In this document: positions 16,811 to 25,341 of the stretch, piece by piece
Layout of the letters: each line of letters starts with the position of its first letter
How positions within the stretch are numbered: position 1 is the stretch's first letter
From: Streptomonospora sp. PA3
GTDB taxonomy: Bacteria; Actinomycetota; Actinomycetes; Streptosporangiales; Streptosporangiaceae
Reading direction: 5' to 3'
NCBI RefSeq assembly: GCF_009728995.1
Contig: NZ_VTZW01000009.1
Coordinates: 64,501-128,500 of the forward strand
DNA length: 64,000 bases
Translations under genes and position numbers: made by a program
The notes under the pieces: generated by a model
What the model was told of the DNA's origin: nothing
What the model saw: the letters and a program-made list of their open reading frames with translations, nothing else
The model's database searches: none

Positions 16811-17341
16811 ATGCGGTTTTCGGACGGGCCGCAGACCGGGTGCGAGGCGCGGATCGCGGCTCCGGCCGCGCGGGTCTGGGGACTGGTGACCGACATCGCG
16901 CTGCCTGCGGAGCACAGCCCGGAGCTGATGCGGGCCGAGTGGCTGGACGCGGCGCAGGGCCCGGCACTGGGGGCGCGCTTCGCCGGCCACAACCGCAGCC
17001 GCCGCCTCGGCGAATGGCGGACCGTCTGCGAGGTCGTCGAGTTCAGCCCCGAGCGCGCCTTCGGCTGGGCGGTACTCGACGCCGACGGCCGCTTCGGCCC
17101 GCCCGCCGACGATCCCGACCAGCCGATGGCGGTGTGGCGCTACACCCTGGAGCCCGAGGGCGGCGGCACGCTGCTGCGGTACGGGGTGCGCCTGGGACCG
17201 GGCCGTTCCGGGCTCACCGCCGCGATCGACCGCATGCCCGATCTCGAAGAGCAGATCGTGGTCGGCCGTCTCGACGAGCTGCGCGCCGGCATGGAGACCA
17301 CCCTGCGCAGCATCAAGAACCGCGCCGAAGGCGGCGGGTAG
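16811..17341 (+). CDS. SRPBCC-family (START/Bet v1-like) protein
   Basis: The product is 176 residues starting MRFSDGPQTGCEARIAAPAARVWGLVTDI, i.e. the typical SRPBCC entry strand and first helix, ending in a long C-terminal helix (EEQIVVGRLDELRAGMETTL). ATG 16811 follows GGAGGAGGGG; the open frame further upstream is not used. The family binds hydrophobic ligands and includes cyclases and polyketide-related proteins. No ligand can be deduced. It may be monocistronic. Confidence 0.8.
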   Translation: MRFSDGPQTGCEARIAAPAARVWGLVTDIALPAEHSPELMRAEWLDAAQGPALGARFAGHNRSRRLGEWRTVCEVVEFSPERAFGWAVLDADGRFGPPADDPDQPMAVWRYTLEPEGGGTLLRYGVRLGPGRSGLTAAIDRMPDLEEQIVVGRLDELRAGMETTLRSIKNRAEGGG

Positions 17342-17419
17342 CGGCCGCCCGTGCACGCAGCGCCTCCTCCGCGGAGGGCCGGACGGGGTCGGCGGTCAGG
17401 CGGGGACGGAGGGATCCGG

Positions 17420-17455
17420 GGACCTGTCGGCGACACGCCATGTCGGCACGGCGTC
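17420..17455. repeat. Intergenic TGTCGGCA-type short repeat
   Basis: The segment with CTGTCGGCGACACGCC and ATGTCGGCACGGCG resembles the TGTCGACA-containing inverted repeat at 669-718 and lies in the gap after the SRPBCC gene. Confidence 0.35.
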
Positions 17456-17486
17456 AGCGGTGCTCCGCCTGCGCACCCGAGAAAGC

Positions 17487-17527
17487 GCTGAGGGGGCCGG
17501 CCGCGGCGTGCGGCCGGCCCCCTCAGC
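17487..17527. terminator. Strong hairpin terminator between convergent genes
   Basis: An 18-bp perfect stem (17487-17504 with 17510-17527, GCTGAGGGGGCCGGCCGC) with a 5-base loop GGCGT lies 20 bases from the stop of the small minus-strand gene. Confidence 0.8.
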
Positions 17528-17549
17528 GGGGGACGGGTGTTCCCGTCTT

Positions 17550-17768
17550 TCAGACCCAGCGGGCCTCGGGACGGGTCCGTCCGTTGTCGTCGGTCACCAG
17601 CTGCCAGCTCAGCAGCGGACGGTCGGAGGCCAGGGCCTCGGCGGTCTCGCGCGGGCGCGGCGCGACGCTGGGCGCGTCGGCGCTGCGGCGTCGTACGGCA
17701 CTGCGCGCGCGGCGGCGGGGCGGAGCGGTACGGCTGGTCTGTGGCGCCGGGCTCACCGGTTGGTTCAT
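17550..17768 (-). CDS. Small basic conserved-type protein, function unknown
   Basis: The product is 72 residues: an Arg/Pro-rich N-terminal half and a C-terminal block SWQLVTDDNGRTRPEARWV that looks like a conserved core. The ATG at 17766-17768 has GAGGGGG upstream, and there are a strong terminator and a possible promoter (TTGACC about 65 bases upstream), all of which support a real gene. No known family is recognised. Confidence 0.6.
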   Translation of the reverse strand: MNQPVSPAPQTSRTAPPRRRARSAVRRRSADAPSVAPRPRETAEALASDRPLLSWQLVTDDNGRTRPEARWV

Positions 17769-17810
17769 TGCGGCACCCCCTCGTTCGCCTTAGTGAAGAC
17801 TCTAGTTAAC

Positions 17811-17920
17811 CCTACGTTCACCCTGTGGTCAATCTGGATTCCCAGACCGGTCTCTCTATCCGGAGGTCGGCGCGGCATGCGAGCTGGGGGGTAGCGATTC
17901 AGGTGAACAAAAGGTGAACA
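17811..17920 (-). promoter_or_regulatory. Control region with repeated GGTGAAC/GTTCACC motifs
   Basis: Upstream of the small gene are GTTCACC at about 17813-17819 on the + strand and two direct copies AGGTGAACA at 17901-17909 and 17912-17920, spaced 11 bp (one helical turn). TTGACC on the minus strand near 17830-17835 may be a -35 element. The regulator is unknown. Confidence 0.4.
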
Positions 17921-18013
17921 GCGTGCGGCGCGGCGGTGGGCGGGGGTGCCGGCGGGAGGCGGTCGAGGCGCTCGGGCAGGTGGGGGTGCCCATCCTGCGG
18001 CCGGGCGGCCGGA

Positions 18014-18053
18014 AACGGCGAGGGCCCGGCCGCGCGGCCGGGCCCTCGCCGTT
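18014..18053. terminator. Hairpin terminator (40-bp perfect palindrome)
   Basis: The arms AACGGCGAGGGCCCGGCCGC (18014-18033) and its exact complement (18034-18053) meet with no spacer. It lies 60 bases after the stop of the PH-domain gene (-). Confidence 0.75.
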
Positions 18054-18114
18054 ACCTCGATGCCGAGGTGTGTTCGCTGCTCGACGGACGCTCGCGCGCC
18101 GGCCGAGCGGCGGA

Positions 18115-18633
18115 TCACTCGTTGGGATCCTTGAAGATCAGACCCACGACCTCCAGGTAGAGCTGCTCCGGGTAGGGCACGAAGTGGATCCGGCTCAGCG
18201 CCTGGTCCTGACCGGCCGACTCCATCACGAACGTGCCGTAGCCCAGGAAGCGCCCCAGGATCGAGCGCTCGAAGCGCATGTCGGTGACCTTGCCCAGCGG
18301 CATCATGTTGACCTGGCGCGTGATGAGCCCCTGGGTCAGCAGCAGCCGCTGCGACGTGATGACGAAGTAGTCGACCGACCACTCGGCCACGCGCCAGACG
18401 AACCAGACGAGGATGAGCAGCCACACCCACCAGATGACCGCCAGTGCGGCCGCGCTGCCGGCGATGGGGGTGTTGCTCAGGATGCCCGCGAAGATCAGCG
18501 CACCGAGCACGGCGGCGACGGGACCGATCAGCACCGCCGGGTGCCGGCGGATGGTGACGACGTCCTGTTCGTAGGGCAGAAGATAGCGGTTGACCGATGC
18601 CGGCGCCCGGTTCGGCGGTGCGACGAGCCTCAT
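18115..18633 (-). CDS. PH-domain membrane protein (bPH2/DUF304 type)
   Basis: The product is 172 residues. Residues 1-30 are cytoplasmic with YLLPYEQDVVTIRRHPAV, followed by two membrane helices (about 32-80). A bacterial PH domain comes next: DYFVITSQRLLLTQGLITRQVNMMPLGKVTDM, with the strand ending FVMESAGQDQALSRIHFVPYPEQLY. This architecture (YdbS/YdbT-like) is widespread and of uncertain membrane-related role. The start ATG is at 18631-18633. A short one-helix gene lies 13 bases upstream on the same strand, probably cotranscribed. Confidence 0.85.
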   Translation of the reverse strand: MRLVAPPNRAPASVNRYLLPYEQDVVTIRRHPAVLIGPVAAVLGALIFAGILSNTPIAGSAAALAVIWWVWLLILVWFVWRVAEWSVDYFVITSQRLLLTQGLITRQVNMMPLGKVTDMRFERSILGRFLGYGTFVMESAGQDQALSRIHFVPYPEQLYLEVVGLIFKDPNE

Positions 18634-18646
18634 GGCCGGGCGACCC

Positions 18647-18811
18647 CTATGCGCTCAGGGCGTTCACGAATCGGGACATTGATTCAGCGGCCGACATGAG
18701 TCCCCCGACACCGGTCTGGATGACTCCGGCAGCGCTTTCCGGCTGTGTGAGCAGATAAAACGCGATGAAAGCGATGAGGGCGTACCCCAACCACTTTTTC
18801 AACCTCGCCAT
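18647..18811 (-). CDS. Small single-helix membrane protein
   Basis: The product is 54 residues starting MARLKKWLGYALIAFIAFYLL: two lysines, then one membrane helix, then a short amphipathic tail. ATG 18809-18811 is chosen because GGGGAG lies just upstream; a longer start at 18853 has no such site. It precedes the PH-domain gene by 13 bases. Function unknown. Confidence 0.6.
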   Translation of the reverse strand: MARLKKWLGYALIAFIAFYLLTQPESAAGVIQTGVGGLMSAAESMSRFVNALSA

Positions 18812-18953
18812 GACCGACTCCCCACGAATGCTGCTGACGACCCACTGACCCAAGGTGATTGTTACACCGACATACAGGCCCGTAAAGCTAGATGCCCGTT
18901 ACCGGCGTGGCGTTCCCAGCGGGCCGTGTGGCGCTGGTCACCCCCTGGGGTGG

Positions 18954-19175
18954 TCAGCGGCGTTCGGCGAAGGCCAGTGCGAGGACCTGCAGGTGCTGGC
19001 GGGCGATGCGTTCCACGAGCTCCGGAGTTGCCCGGCCGGTGACGTCCAGGGCGCCCTGGCGCGCCGCATCCACGCAGCGGGCGATGGTTGCGGTGTCGTG
19101 GACGCCGGTGAACTCGGAGTTCAGGCGCTCGACGACGGGGGAGAGGTCGCGCGGCGTAGTGGTCTTCTCGGGCAT
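18954..19175 (-). CDS. Small three-helix-bundle protein (DUF3562-like)
   Basis: The product is 73 residues with three predicted helices: SPVVERLNSEF, TIARCVDAARQ and TPELVERIARQHLQVLALAF. This matches the small 'three-helix bundle dimerization' proteins common in actinomycetes. ATG 19173-19175 has AGGAG upstream. Function unknown. Confidence 0.65.
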   Translation of the reverse strand: MPEKTTTPRDLSPVVERLNSEFTGVHDTATIARCVDAARQGALDVTGRATPELVERIARQHLQVLALAFAERR

Positions 19176-19643
19176 CTCACTCCTTCGAGGGAAAAGGGTG
19201 ACCGGTTGCGCTGGGTACCCGCATGCGGGCGCTTCGTAACCGCCCTGGGTACAAGACTAGGGGTCGGACATAGTGGCGAGGGTCGTCAGTAGGGGGCGAT
19301 GGGGGATTCGGGGGAGGCTATGCGGTTGTCGGCGATCGAGGTTGCAGGTCGACTGTGCACCATGATCGGCCTTTTGTGTCACGACTCCGTCTCAGTCTGA
19401 ATTCGGCCTACGCAAATCGGTATGTTCTGCATGCTCAGAACGCGGAGACCCCACGCCGGGCGCAGGGGTCCGCCGGATCACCATGGCGTCGTTCCCCATT
19501 TTCGGACGTCCAATCATCACGTTCCAGATCGATACAAAAAAGGTCGATCATGTCCGGCCGCCCGCCGGACTCCGCGGACGCCGCCGGCGGGGCTCCGGAG
19601 CGACCGCGGTCACCGGGTCAGATGCCCGGAAGTCCGCATCGGT
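19176..19643. other. 468-bp gap without recognised gene
   Basis: The sequence is slightly lower in GC around 19360-19540. Short open frames on the + strand have poor composition and no ribosome sites. No RNA gene or repeat is recognised. Confidence 0.5.
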
Positions 19644-20285
19644 TCAGACGCATCCGTAGAGCCGGTCGCCGGCGTCGCCCAAGCCCGGGAGGATGAACCC
19701 CTTGTCGTTCAGGCGGTCGTCGATGGCGGCCGTCACCACCCGCAGCGTCACGTCGTTCTGCTCGCCCAGGTTTTCGGTCAGGGCGTGCAGCCCCTCGGGG
19801 GCGGCCAGTAGGCAGATGGCGGTGACGTGGTCGGCACCGCGCTCCACGAGCAGGCGCATCGCCGCGGCCAGGGTGCCGCCGGTTGCCAGCATGGGGTCGA
19901 GGACGTAGCACTGCCGCCCCGAGAGGTCGTTGGGCAGCCTGTCGGCGTAGGTGGCCGGACGCAGGGTCTCCTCGTCGCGGGCCATGCCCAAAAAGCCCAC
20001 CTTGGCGGTGGGCAGCAGCCGGGTCATGCCGTCGAGCATGCCCAGCCCCGCGCGCAGGATGGGCACCACCAGCGGGGTCGGCCGGGTCAGCTGCGCCCCG
20101 GTCATCGGCGTCAGCGGGGTCTCCACGGTCACGTCGGCCACGCGCACGTCGCGGGTCGCCTCGTAGGCGAGCAGGGTCACGAGCTCGTCGGTCAGCCGCC
20201 GGAAGGTGGGTGAATCGGTCCGCACGTCGCGCAGGGTGGTGAGCTTGTGCGCGACCAGCGGGTGGTCGACGACCAGGGTCTCCAT
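19644..20285 (-). CDS. upp: Uracil phosphoribosyltransferase
   Basis: The product is 213 residues starting [20 protein letters not shown]. It contains the PRPP loop [11 protein letters not shown] and the uracil-binding [16 protein letters not shown] end. It converts uracil and PRPP to UMP in pyrimidine salvage. ATG 20283-20285 is chosen over an upstream in-frame start because it gives the standard length and has GGAGT in front. upp close to tadA is also found in Streptomyces. Confidence 0.96.
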   Translation of the reverse strand: METLVVDHPLVAHKLTTLRDVRTDSPTFRRLTDELVTLLAYEATRDVRVADVTVETPLTPMTGAQLTRPTPLVVPILRAGLGMLDGMTRLLPTAKVGFLGMARDEETLRPATYADRLPNDLSGRQCYVLDPMLATGGTLAAAMRLLVERGADHVTAICLLAAPEGLHALTENLGEQNDVTLRVVTAAIDDRLNDKGFILPGLGDAGDRLYGCV

Positions 20286-20607
20286 TGAACACTCCGAGTG
20301 AGCTGGGCAAACGATGGGAAATCGGCGTCCGAGTCTATCCGTGTGCAGAGGGGCCGAACCCACCGCCCACCAGGGGATTCGGCGCTTCGCGCGGCGTGCG
20401 GCGGCATCCGTAATCCGATCGGGTCGGCCATAGCGTTCTGCTGGGCGCCGGATGTCCGTTGTAATAGAGGTTGTGAGCGCCGACTTCTATCACGAGGCAG
20501 ATTCCCATTGGGGAAACCGGGTCGCGGGCGACCGCGACCGCTACGATGACGCCGCGCCGGACGATCTGGGATCCTGGCCCGATCACAGCCGGACTGGTGG
20601 GGTGACG
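20286..20607. other. 322-bp divergent intergenic region
   Basis: It holds the promoters of upp (-) and of the deaminase-associated gene (+). The + strand frame is open here but has no ribosome site before 20608. No repeat or RNA was recognised. Confidence 0.5.
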
Positions 20608-21114
20608 ATGACGGAACTCGAACTGGGCGAGGACGACGACGGCGGTGGCGACTTCGCGGCCGTCGCCTATCGCGAAGAGGAGTACTGGGACGTCTACCTG
20701 CTCCCGGTCGCACTCACTCAGGACTTCAAGGGCCTGCTGCACGCCCTGCGCCAGCAGCCCAGCATCAGCGGGGCGATCGGCATGCTGGCGATCGGCGACG
20801 ACTTCTTCGTCATCGTGCGCGTCTACGGCGACGACGTGAGCCTGTTCCTGTCCGACGTCACGGCCTCGGTCGACTGGCAGGTGGCGCGCGACGTACTGGA
20901 GTACCTCGACATCGACGTGCCCGACGACGAGGACCTGGACCAGGTGCTTCCCGCCGGCGACATGTCGGTGCTCGCCGACCTCGGCCTGGACGAGATGGAG
21001 CTGGGCGCCCTCGCCGGCGACCTCGACCTGTACCCCGACGAGGTCCTCGCCAGCATCGCCGAACGCATCGGATTCCACCAGGCGTTCCAGCGTGCTGTGG
21101 ACGCGATGGGGTAA
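20608..21114 (+). CDS. Putative tRNA adenosine deaminase-associated protein (copy 1)
   Basis: The product is 168 residues, acidic, starting MTELELGEDDDGGGDFAAVA. It has a two-strand/helix core (EYWDVYLLPVALTQDFKGLLHALRQQ; GDDFFVIVRVYGDDVSLFLSDV) and ends in DLYPDEVLASIAERIGF. The family name comes from its constant position next to tadA in actinobacteria; its biochemical role is not established. ATG 20608 follows GGTGGGG; a GTG at 20602 is an alternative. A second, related gene follows directly. Confidence 0.8.
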   Translation: MTELELGEDDDGGGDFAAVAYREEEYWDVYLLPVALTQDFKGLLHALRQQPSISGAIGMLAIGDDFFVIVRVYGDDVSLFLSDVTASVDWQVARDVLEYLDIDVPDDEDLDQVLPAGDMSVLADLGLDEMELGALAGDLDLYPDEVLASIAERIGFHQAFQRAVDAMG

Positions 21115-21194
21115 GGACCCCACGGATCGAAGCATTGAGGCAGGCAGGCCCCCGGCCGGCCCGGCGCCCGCGAGAGAGGACGGGAGAGCGTGCG

Positions 21195-21680
21195 GTGTCG
21201 ATCTTCTCAGCGGTCTTCTGCAGTGTCGCCGACGAGTGGACGGGCGTAGAGACCGAGCTTGACGACGCGGCCAGCATCGACGACGTCGCCGACACCATGC
21301 GCGACGTGTCGGGGGCCGCCGCCGACGGAACCATGGTCCTGCTGATGGAGGCCGACGACGAGTGGTTCGCCGTCGTCCGCGTCGAGGACCACTCCGACCC
21401 CCGGGTTTTCCTCTCCGACGTCCGGGTCGTGCACGAACACCCCCTCGCGGCGCTGCTGCTCGACAGCGGCGAGATCGAGGCCCCCGAGCCGGCCGAGGGG
21501 ACCGGCCAGAAGCCCTATCCGCAGCCCGGCGGCGACACCGGCCTGCTGGACGACCTGGGCACCCCCGCCCGCGACCTGGTGTCGCTGACCACCACCGAAG
21601 GCATGCTGCCCGGAGACGTCCTCGCCGAGATCGCCGAACGCGCCGGATTCGGCGAGCCGCTTGAGGCCCTGCGGCTGTGA
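21195..21680 (+). CDS. Putative tRNA adenosine deaminase-associated protein (copy 2)
   Basis: The product is 161 residues starting MSIFSAVFCSVADEWTGVETEL. It is related to the preceding product: a DDEWFAVVRVEDHSDPRVFLSDVRVV core and the closing MLPGDVLAEIAERAGF, which parallels LYPDEVLASIAERIGF in copy 1. GTG 21195 follows GGGAGAGC. Its stop overlaps the tadA GTG start by two bases (GTGA), so it is translationally coupled to tadA. Two copies suggest an old tandem duplication. Confidence 0.78.
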   Translation: MSIFSAVFCSVADEWTGVETELDDAASIDDVADTMRDVSGAAADGTMVLLMEADDEWFAVVRVEDHSDPRVFLSDVRVVHEHPLAALLLDSGEIEAPEPAEGTGQKPYPQPGGDTGLLDDLGTPARDLVSLTTTEGMLPGDVLAEIAERAGFGEPLEALRL

Positions 21681-22186
21681 CCGGAACGGGGGGCGATCCG
21701 GTCCCCATGGAGCGCGCGCGCATCGACGCGGCCCTGCGCCGGGCCCTGGAGGAAGGCCGCCGGACCGCCGGCAGCGGCGACGTGCCCGTGGGCGCCGTCG
21801 TCCTGGACGCCTCGGGCGAGGTCGTCGGCACCGGCCGCAACGAACGCGAAGCCGGCGGCGACCCCACCGCCCACGCCGAGATCCTGGCCCTGCGCGCGGC
21901 GGCCCGGCACCGCGGCGAGTGGCGGCTGACCGGCTGCACCCTGGCGGTGACCCTGGAGCCCTGCACGATGTGCGCCGGGGCCGTGGTCCTGGCCCGCGTC
22001 GCCCGCCTCGTCTACGGCGCCCGCGACCCCAAGGCGGGCGCGGTCGGCTCCCTGTGGGACGTGGTCCGCGACCCCCGCCTCAACCACCGCCCCGAGGTGG
22101 TCCCGCCCGACCTGGTCTCCCCCGAGGTCGCCGACGAGTGCGGAGCCGTTCTCACCGAGTTCTTCTCACTGCGCCGTATCCGGTAG
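21677..22186 (+). CDS. tadA: tRNA-specific adenosine deaminase
   Basis: The product is 169 residues. It has the zinc/catalytic HAE motif (TAHAEILALR) and PCTMC (LEPCTMCAGAVV) of the deaminase fold. TadA makes inosine at the wobble position of tRNA-Arg(ACG). GTG 21677 overlaps the preceding stop; ATG 21707 is an alternative start. A tRNA-Ser gene follows 10 bases after the stop, as in Streptomyces. Confidence 0.93.
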   Translation: MTGTGGDPVPMERARIDAALRRALEEGRRTAGSGDVPVGAVVLDASGEVVGTGRNEREAGGDPTAHAEILALRAAARHRGEWRLTGCTLAVTLEPCTMCAGAVVLARVARLVYGARDPKAGAVGSLWDVVRDPRLNHRPEVVPPDLVSPEVADECGAVLTEFFSLRRIR

Positions 22187-22196
22187 AGTTACCCGC

Positions 22197-22284
22197 GGTG
22201 GAGTCGCCTAGTGGCCGATGGCGCTCGCCTCGAAAGCGAGTGTAGGGAGACCTACCGTGGGTTCGAATCCCACCTCCACCGCCA
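22197..22284 (+). tRNA. tRNA-Ser(CGA)
   Basis: The acceptor GGTGGAG (22197-22203) pairs with CTCCACC (22274-22280), then discriminator G and an encoded CCA. The anticodon stem CTCGC/GCGAG encloses loop CTCGAAA with anticodon CGA (22231-22233). The long variable arm (TGTAGGGAGACCTACC) identifies a class II serine tRNA, and the T loop is GTTCGAATC. Confidence 0.96.
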
Positions 22285-22486
22285 GCTTGCGGAGCCGGTC
22301 GCCCGAGGGTTCGGGGGCCGGCTCCTCGCGTGTGTAGGGGGCGGCCGCGGAGTCCGTGCTGCGGTGCGGCCGCAGCCGGGGCGCGGCGGTGTGCCGGCGG
22401 CCGGATGCGGCAACGAGGATCGCTGTCCGCGATCCGGGACGCCGATTACGATTGCTTCGACATCCCCCACATACCTGGAGACGCTC

Positions 22487-23248
22487 GTGACCCCCGGCGG
22501 CGTCGGTCCCGATGATCCCGATTCCCTGCGCGCAAGCGCGTGGGAGCGCACCCTCCTGTGGCGATGGCGGCACCCCATGGTGTTCGTGATCGGTTACTGC
22601 GTCGCAGTGTGCGTCGCAGCGGGAGCGCTTCTGGGAACGTTTTTCGTACCGGCCGTTTACGGAACACGCGGCGCGCCCCCGCTTGTCGAGTACTTGTGGA
22701 TTCCGGGAGTCCTCTTCGGCGGGATCTTCGGTTTGCTGCTGGGCGTCGTCCTCGGTGCGTTCGCCAGGGATATGAACGCCCATCTTGCCGACGAGCTGCA
22801 CCGGCATCCGTCGCGGCTGCTTGCCGCACGGCGGGCGTTGCAGCGCGGGGAGCTCACCGACGACGCGGAGGCGAACCGGATCGCGGCGACTTGGGCACGT
22901 CAGGTGAGGCGGATACCACATCCTCCTCGGCTGTTCCGGTGCATCTTCCTTGGGATGGCCGGGTTGGACGCCCTTTGCTTCGTATTCGCCGTCGGCGATG
23001 ACCGCGTCGCGGGCATGGTGCTGTTCGGTTGGGGAGTGCTCTTCTTCTCGGTGATGGGCACGGTGGGCGTGGCGGCAGCCACGCGGTCTCGCCGCCGGGC
23101 GGAGCGTGTCGCGGCGTTGCAGGCAGCGGATGATTGGTGCAGCCGCGCGGGCGAGCGACTGCCCGGGACCACGCCGGCCGGTCCCGCCGTTCTGGACCCG
23201 CATGAGGCATCGAACGGTGCCTACCCCTCGCTCAAGGAGTGGTCATGA
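22487..23248 (+). CDS. Four-helix membrane protein, tandem family member 1
   Basis: The product is 253 residues with two hydrophobic segments (about 31-55 and 67-92), a cytoplasmic region, then two more (about 150-175 and 180-200). The central motif QRGELTDDAEANRIAA (about 120-135) recurs in the next two genes. The start is GTG 22487 with GGAGA upstream; the open frame runs back through the tRNA but cannot be coding there. Its stop overlaps the next start (ATGA). Function unknown. Confidence 0.68.
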   Translation: MTPGGVGPDDPDSLRASAWERTLLWRWRHPMVFVIGYCVAVCVAAGALLGTFFVPAVYGTRGAPPLVEYLWIPGVLFGGIFGLLLGVVLGAFARDMNAHLADELHRHPSRLLAARRALQRGELTDDAEANRIAATWARQVRRIPHPPRLFRCIFLGMAGLDALCFVFAVGDDRVAGMVLFGWGVLFFSVMGTVGVAAATRSRRRAERVAALQAADDWCSRAGERLPGTTPAGPAVLDPHEASNGAYPSLKEWS

Positions 23249-23913
23249 CGGCCGACACGCGCGCCGCTGCGGCACTGCGCGAATCGCCGCTGGAGCGGAT
23301 GCTGGTATCGCGGTGGACGGGAGCGCTGACATGGACGGCTTTCCTGAGTCTGACAACCGCGCCGGTGCTGGCGAGAATCCTCGGCAGAGCCGGCGAACTG
23401 CTGCGGATCGCGCTGGGAGCGGCCCTTCCGCCGGAGTCGGACTATGTGCTTGGCGGAATAGCGGGGATCGGGCTCTGCGCGTCGTTGGCGGCCGTGCGAG
23501 CAAGGCGGATCGGCCGCAGCACAGCGGGCGCCGAACCGTGGCGGAAGCGGGCCGCGCGGCTGGCTCTGCTGCGCGGGGAACTCGTCGACGACCCGGAGGC
23601 CAACCGAATCGCCGCGGGACTCGCACGGGCCACCGTGCGCGAGGGGTGGAGGCCGAGGCAGGCCCGAGTGCTTCAGGTCGGCCTCGGAATCTTCCTGCTG
23701 CTTCCGAGCGCCGTCGGGCTGGTCGTCGCCATCGCGCTCGGAAACGTCGCCAACATGCTCGAGTTCGCCAGGCTGACGGCCGTGCTGGCCTTCGCCGTCG
23801 GTGTCGCCATCCCCATGCTCGCGCGCTACCACCGCAACAGCGAGCGCGTCCTCGCCCTCTACGCCGCCGATGAACTCTCCACACGCCCCATCGTGCGGCT
23901 GCACCACCACTGA
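23245..23913 (+). CDS. Four-helix membrane protein, tandem family member 2
   Basis: The product is 222 residues. It has the same layout as its neighbours: two hydrophobic segments, the motif LRGELVDDPEANRIAAGLA, then two more segments. ATG 23245 overlaps the previous stop, so it is cotranslated. Function unknown. Confidence 0.68.
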   Translation: MTADTRAAAALRESPLERMLVSRWTGALTWTAFLSLTTAPVLARILGRAGELLRIALGAALPPESDYVLGGIAGIGLCASLAAVRARRIGRSTAGAEPWRKRAARLALLRGELVDDPEANRIAAGLARATVREGWRPRQARVLQVGLGIFLLLPSAVGLVVAIALGNVANMLEFARLTAVLAFAVGVAIPMLARYHRNSERVLALYAADELSTRPIVRLHHH

Positions 23914-23977
23914 ACACGGCCGCACGCCCCGCTGTCCGCCCAGTAGACTCCTTCCGCTCTCTGCGGAGGAGGCTCGC

Positions 23978-24640
23978 GTGCCCCGATACACGTCCCAGCG
24001 CTTCGCCCTGCTGTGCGCGCGCCGCCCGGTAGTGCCCTCGTGGCTCGCCGGCCTGTGCGGCGGCGCGTTGTACACCGCCGGTGCCGTCTCCGCGCTGCTG
24101 CTCGCGGACTGGCCGCTGCTTCCGAGGACGGTCTGGATCGCCGCCGTCGCGGTGGGCGCCGCCGTACTCGTGGTCTATGTCGGCGTCGTCTACCGGCGAG
24201 CGCTGCGTGACTCGGGAAGCGTCGTTCCGCCCGACACCGATCCGGCAGCGCTGTATGCGGCCGAGCGGGTCGTGCGCCGGGGCGAGTTCGGTCCGGACTC
24301 CGCCGTGAACCGCATCGCCGCGGAGTTGGCGGAGTACTGGCTCGCCCAATCTCGGCGGTTGCGCTCCGGTTTCGCGGCGGCGGGGATCCTCGCAGCGGGC
24401 CTGGGCGGATGGGCGTGCCTGGTCGCGCTCGGCGGCCGGGTCGCGGATGCGCTGCCCGCGGCGGGAGTAGCGGCCGCGAGCGCCTGCTACGTGTTCTTGG
24501 GCGTTCCGTGGGCGGCCCGGATTAGGAAAGGCGCCCAACGAATTGTCGTCATATCGGTGAAGCCCTTTCCCGACTTCGAGACTGCAGGAAACACCGTAAC
24601 GGCACGCGATTCCCCGGCGGCGAGCCCGCCGCCGGGGTAG
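23978..24640 (+). CDS. Four-helix membrane protein, tandem family member 3
   Basis: The product is 220 residues. It has the same 2+2 helix layout with a more diverged motif, RRGEFGPDSAVNRIAAELA. The GTG start at 23978 is preceded by CGGAGGAGG, the strongest ribosome site of the three. The end is a Ser/Pro-rich tail. It converges on the STAS gene 10 bases away, with no clear hairpin between. Function unknown. Confidence 0.7.
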   Translation: MPRYTSQRFALLCARRPVVPSWLAGLCGGALYTAGAVSALLLADWPLLPRTVWIAAVAVGAAVLVVYVGVVYRRALRDSGSVVPPDTDPAALYAAERVVRRGEFGPDSAVNRIAAELAEYWLAQSRRLRSGFAAAGILAAGLGGWACLVALGGRVADALPAAGVAAASACYVFLGVPWAARIRKGAQRIVVISVKPFPDFETAGNTVTARDSPAASPPPG

Positions 24641-24649
24641 CCGCCCTTC

Positions 24650-25006
24650 TCAGGCCGCAGCAGGAGAGCGGCGGGAAGCGGCTTCGGCCAGGGTGCTGTG
24701 GATCGGCATCAGCCGGCCGATTCCGCAGATCTCCAGCACCCGCCGCACGTTGGGGTGCGGAGCCGCGACGCTGATCCGCTTGCCGCGCGCCTGCGCGCGG
24801 CGGCGGACGGTCAGCAGGGCGTGGACGCCCGACGAGTCGCAGAAGGTCGTCGCGGTCATGTCCACGATGAGGTCGCCGCCCTCGTCGAGCAGCCTGCACA
24901 TGCGCTTCACCAGCACGTCGCGATTGTGGATGTCGATTTCAGCGGGCATGGCGGCGGTGGTGTACCGGTCGCCTGCCGGCACCGGTGAAGTGGATGCTGT
25001 CGGCAT
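24650..25006 (-). CDS. Anti-sigma factor antagonist (STAS, SpoIIAA/RsbV-like)
   Basis: The product is 118 residues with a STAS domain. The conserved phosphoserine loop is present as MTATTFCDSSGVHALL. Such proteins bind a kinase/anti-sigma factor and release an alternative sigma factor when dephosphorylated. No RsbW-like kinase or sigma gene lies nearby. The start ATG at 25004-25006 has GGGACGAAG upstream; an internal Met (residue 20) is possible. It is divergent to a second STAS-like gene. Confidence 0.85.
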   Translation of the reverse strand: MPTASTSPVPAGDRYTTAAMPAEIDIHNRDVLVKRMCRLLDEGGDLIVDMTATTFCDSSGVHALLTVRRRAQARGKRISVAAPHPNVRRVLEICGIGRLMPIHSTLAEAASRRSPAAA

Positions 25007-25341
25007 AAGGCTTCGTCCCTTTGCACCGAAGGCTGTGAGGAGGCCCTGGGCCGGACCGGGAGACCTCGGCGTTCGCCCCCATGTCTACCAACCGGCCTGC
25101 CAAGCCGGGGCAAACCGTCGTTATGGATCCGCCATTTACGCCATGTCCGACGTGATCCCTTTCTATTGTGTTTCGGACCGCATGTTTTTCACGTTTGCGG
25201 CGCGGAGCCGGGGGGCAGCGAAAGGGTGGGTCCGGAGGCGCGGCCCGAGGGTGCCCCCGCACACTCCAGCACGCAGCGGCGGGGACATCCGCCTAGGCGA
25301 GGTCCCAATGGGAGGGGACCGGAGCTTCCGGTCAGGTGATT
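25007..25341. other. 335-bp divergent intergenic region of two STAS genes
   Basis: It contains a lower-GC patch (25125-25200) with TTCTATTGTGTTTCGG and CATGTTTTTCACG, a plausible promoter zone for one or both genes. I could not fix -35/-10 elements. Confidence 0.45.
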
